Origin: Metaphire vulgaris
Lineage: Eukaryota > Annelida > Clitellata > Crassiclitellata > Megascolecidae
Direction of reading: 5' to 3'
Assembly: GCA_018105865.1 (NCBI GenBank)
Contig: CM030835.1
Span: forward strand, 6,332,316 to 6,396,315
DNA length: 64,000 nucleotides
Positions 61,610-64,000 of this stretch are shown one piece after another (the first letter of the stretch is position 1; each line of letters starts with the position of its first letter). The position numbers and the translations under genes are program-made. The notes under the pieces are model-generated. The model saw only the letters and a list, made by a program, of their open reading frames with translations, was not told the DNA's origin and did no database searches.

Positions 61610-62445
61610 ATGTCGCAGAGCGAAGTATTGGCATGTACTTGCATACTGAGGGAATGCTTCAACGAGCGCATCGAGACGGTTGGAAAGTATCTGGCGGAGA
61701 ATGGACCTTCGCAGTTGAGGACCATGGCAAATAAAACCGGACTCAGGATCAACGAGGTGTATTATCGCTCCATTCACATTATTTGTACTTTGAATTTTTC
61801 TAATCCATTCCGATCGTCAACTTATGTAACGCCACTTCATAAGCCAAGGATTTGAGACCGGACAACCGGATGGCAGCCAGCAAGTTACACCAGTTACATT
61901 GATATTTTGGAGTAACAACCAGCACGGAACTAACGCATTTATGCATGTAAATGGGAGTTCATTACTGATAAATATTTGGTTTAGTAGAGATTTAGGTAGT
62001 CCTGAAGACTGATTGTGCCATGGAAAAATTGACTGCTATTTAACATTAAAATGAAAGTTCTTGTTATGGGATTTTAGGTTCTCTCAATTAACGAAGTAAC
62101 TGTTTATTTTGTGCAATGATATGCTGTTATTTTATTATGGGCGTAGGGAATTTATTTGTATTATTGTGTTGCTGAGCATTGCAGCCATTTTCCATGATGC
62201 AATCACTTCTGGGTTACTGAGATTAGCCCAATACAAGTGAGAAATTAATTTTCAATTGTGATCATGCAATTGTTCTAATTGGCAATCGGCAATCCCAACA
62301 ATGACTTTGATGCATATGGACAATACATTCAAAAATTATGCAAATTATCATCCTTTTATCAGAATGTACGTGTGCCCCAGAATTCAGAATTGTCGTTCAA
62401 CAGTGGTTCTCGCACAGGGCAGTTCGTACTGAACCACTTTAAACC

Positions 62446-62497
<52 letters not shown>

Positions 62498-64000
62498 TAA
62501 TCTAAATTAACAGCTGTTAAGTGCACAAATTTTTGTTGATTTTCAGACTCAAACTGCATTGCGATTCTTGATCAAACACAACATGGTGGAATTTACTTTT
62601 GATTCAGTTAAGAACACTGTTTTGTACTCAGTCAATCTGAGAAACATCCGTGCTGTAGTTCGCTCTGATCGCTACACTGATGCTATCAGGTCTTTGTATG
62701 GGCATGATGCAGAAGCAATAGTTCGAGATATTTTGCTGAATGGGCAGATGAGTTTGCCTGAGATCGTAACATCTGTGCTGGAAAGTTGTGCTGACCGGAG
62801 CAATGGTGAGCAGAATTAATGTAAATTTAGGAAGACGCCTATTTTTTCTGATAACTAGTTGCATCATGATGTACATTTTCTAAGAAAAACTAGCAGTTGC
62901 TAGAATGCTAAATAGCTGTGAGACAATAATTGCCATGTGATGAACCACTATGAAGTTTGAGAACATCACACTGATCTTTCCTTATTTAACAGTTGACCAG
63001 TGCTCTAATCTTACTTATGTGATGCTTTTTGACTTGTTCATATTAACTCATTTGAGGCAGAATTATTTTTTTACTACCCTCACAAGGCAGAATATTTTTT
63101 ACAACATAAATTATAACACTACTTGCCGCTTGATTAGTCTTCCCTAGTAAGAGGCACAGCTGCAAACGCACCTACACTGGCACCACCAATCGATGATTTT
63201 GGTGATTTAGCATAGTATTTAGGTACTGAGTTTGCCAGTCTATAATATTTTGTACACCAATAGACCAGTTTTAAAAGCAATTCTTTGTTTGACAAGAAAC
63301 TAGTGTAAATTTTAAGGACATGTCATGTGGTTTTTGTTTGGCTGTTTCAGTAATGACTTTCAAGAGCGATAGAGTTTATGATATCTTAGATTGTAGTCAA
63401 GATAGTAGCAACACAAACATTTTAAACCCTAGTTGTACTGTAAATGATATTTTGTGTTTTAAGGTGAGAAAAGGATATATGAGAAGTTTGTTCAGCTTGT
63501 CCAAACACATTTTGTGCATCGGTGTCCGGCACTTGCTAACACAATGTCAGAAGAAGATCGAATTCCAGATCTCATAATCAACGAGTCACAATTATATGAT
63601 GTTCCTTCATTTTCAAATGTGGCTGAAGAAATGCAAGCTAAAATGCAACAACTAGAGAGCTCTAAAAGGGTATTTGACTGCTTATCTTAACTGCAGGCAT
63701 TATGACTTAATAATTTTAATATCATACATGTAGTCTTTGCATTTGTAAATAAGCTTTGTGTTGTGTATTTATATACTTCCAGGCTGCACCAGTTGATATT
63801 ATTTTGAGATCTTCTTGATTATTGCAATTCCCCTTACAATAGGATGACCAAATCTAGTATACAAAAGCTTCAAGTGATTCAGAATTCCATTGCCTGGGCC
63901 ATTACAAAAACTCGTAAGCATGATCATAGTAAACCTGTTCTTCAAACGTTACACTGGCTGCTGGTAGAACAGAAAATTATATTCAAAACTGGTCTCGTGG
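61610..64000 (+). CDS. POLR3C: DNA-directed RNA polymerase III subunit RPC3, 5' part
   Basis: RPC3 (RPC62) is part of the Pol III-specific RPC3-RPC6-RPC7 initiation subcomplex and is built of winged-helix domains. Three exons are visible: 61610-61756, 62547-62805 and 63464-63669 (phases 0 and 1). They give 204 residues before the next donor (GTATTT at 63670), against about 534 in human, so the rest lies beyond the window. Exon 1 (MSQSEVLACTCILRECFNER) and exon 2 (TALRFLIKHNMVEF, LRNIRAVVRSDRY, EAIVRDILLNGQMSLPEIV) form the first winged-helix units. Exon 3 has YEKFVQLVQTHFVHRCP, matching the human ADTHFVQRCP segment, then an acidic linker with DLIINESQLYDVP. An early in-frame extension beyond 61756 would stop, supporting the splice. 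Confidence 0.9.
62448..62494. repeat. (TTA)n microsatellite
   Basis: Pure ATT/TTA run in POLR3C intron 1. Confidence 0.95.
63795..64000 (+). mobile_element. LINE reverse-transcriptase fragment
   Basis: The plus strand reads LDYCNSPYNRMTKSSIQKLQ, then QNSIAWAITKTRKHDHSKPV and LHWLLVEQKIIFK, the same CR1/L2-like C-terminal region as 59.55-59.72 kb. It lies in POLR3C intron 3 and runs off the window. Confidence 0.8.

Overview
This is eukaryotic nuclear DNA from an animal, most likely an invertebrate deuterostome such as an echinoderm or hemichordate. The genes have many short coding exons with GT-AG introns, the orthologues are animal-type, and the intergenic DNA is packed with hAT-like miniature elements, LINE fragments and microsatellites. 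The species itself cannot be read from the sequence. All gene models come from reading exons, splice sites and intron phases by eye.

Layout. 1-8 kb: a decayed LINE end, a perfect 31-bp hairpin, and a small three-exon minus-strand gene for an 87-residue protein I do not recognise. 8-12.3 kb: a 114-bp inverted repeat around (AT)n, decayed ubiquitin fragments, and a seven-unit polyubiquitin gene on the minus strand with single-base deletions in two units. 12.3-26 kb: a gene desert of hAT-like MITEs with target-site duplications, dense in the palindrome TAGGCCTA, containing one plausible intronless 95-codon ORF. 26.6-29.8 kb: SUB1/PC4 (plus strand, 4 exons). 30.7-42.2 kb: a TXNDC5/ERp46-like ER disulfide isomerase (plus strand, 15 exons) with five thioredoxin domains and a C-terminal RDEL. 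44.9-61.3 kb: two tandem minus-strand genes for the geranylgeranyltransferase-I beta subunit. The upstream copy is a normal PGGT1B. The downstream copy keeps the exon/intron plan and an open frame but has lost all three catalytic zinc ligands. 61.6 kb to the end: the 5' part of POLR3C (plus strand), head-to-head with PGGT1B and 294 bp from it.

The genes do not form one pathway. They are ordinary housekeeping neighbours: ubiquitin, a transcription coactivator, ER folding, protein prenylation and RNA polymerase III. The most interesting signals are the zinc-ligand-free PGGT1B paralogue, the exon-triplet amplification in the TXNDC5-like gene, a short motif shared inside MITEs with unrelated ends, and a set of tiny TTAA-bounded elements.
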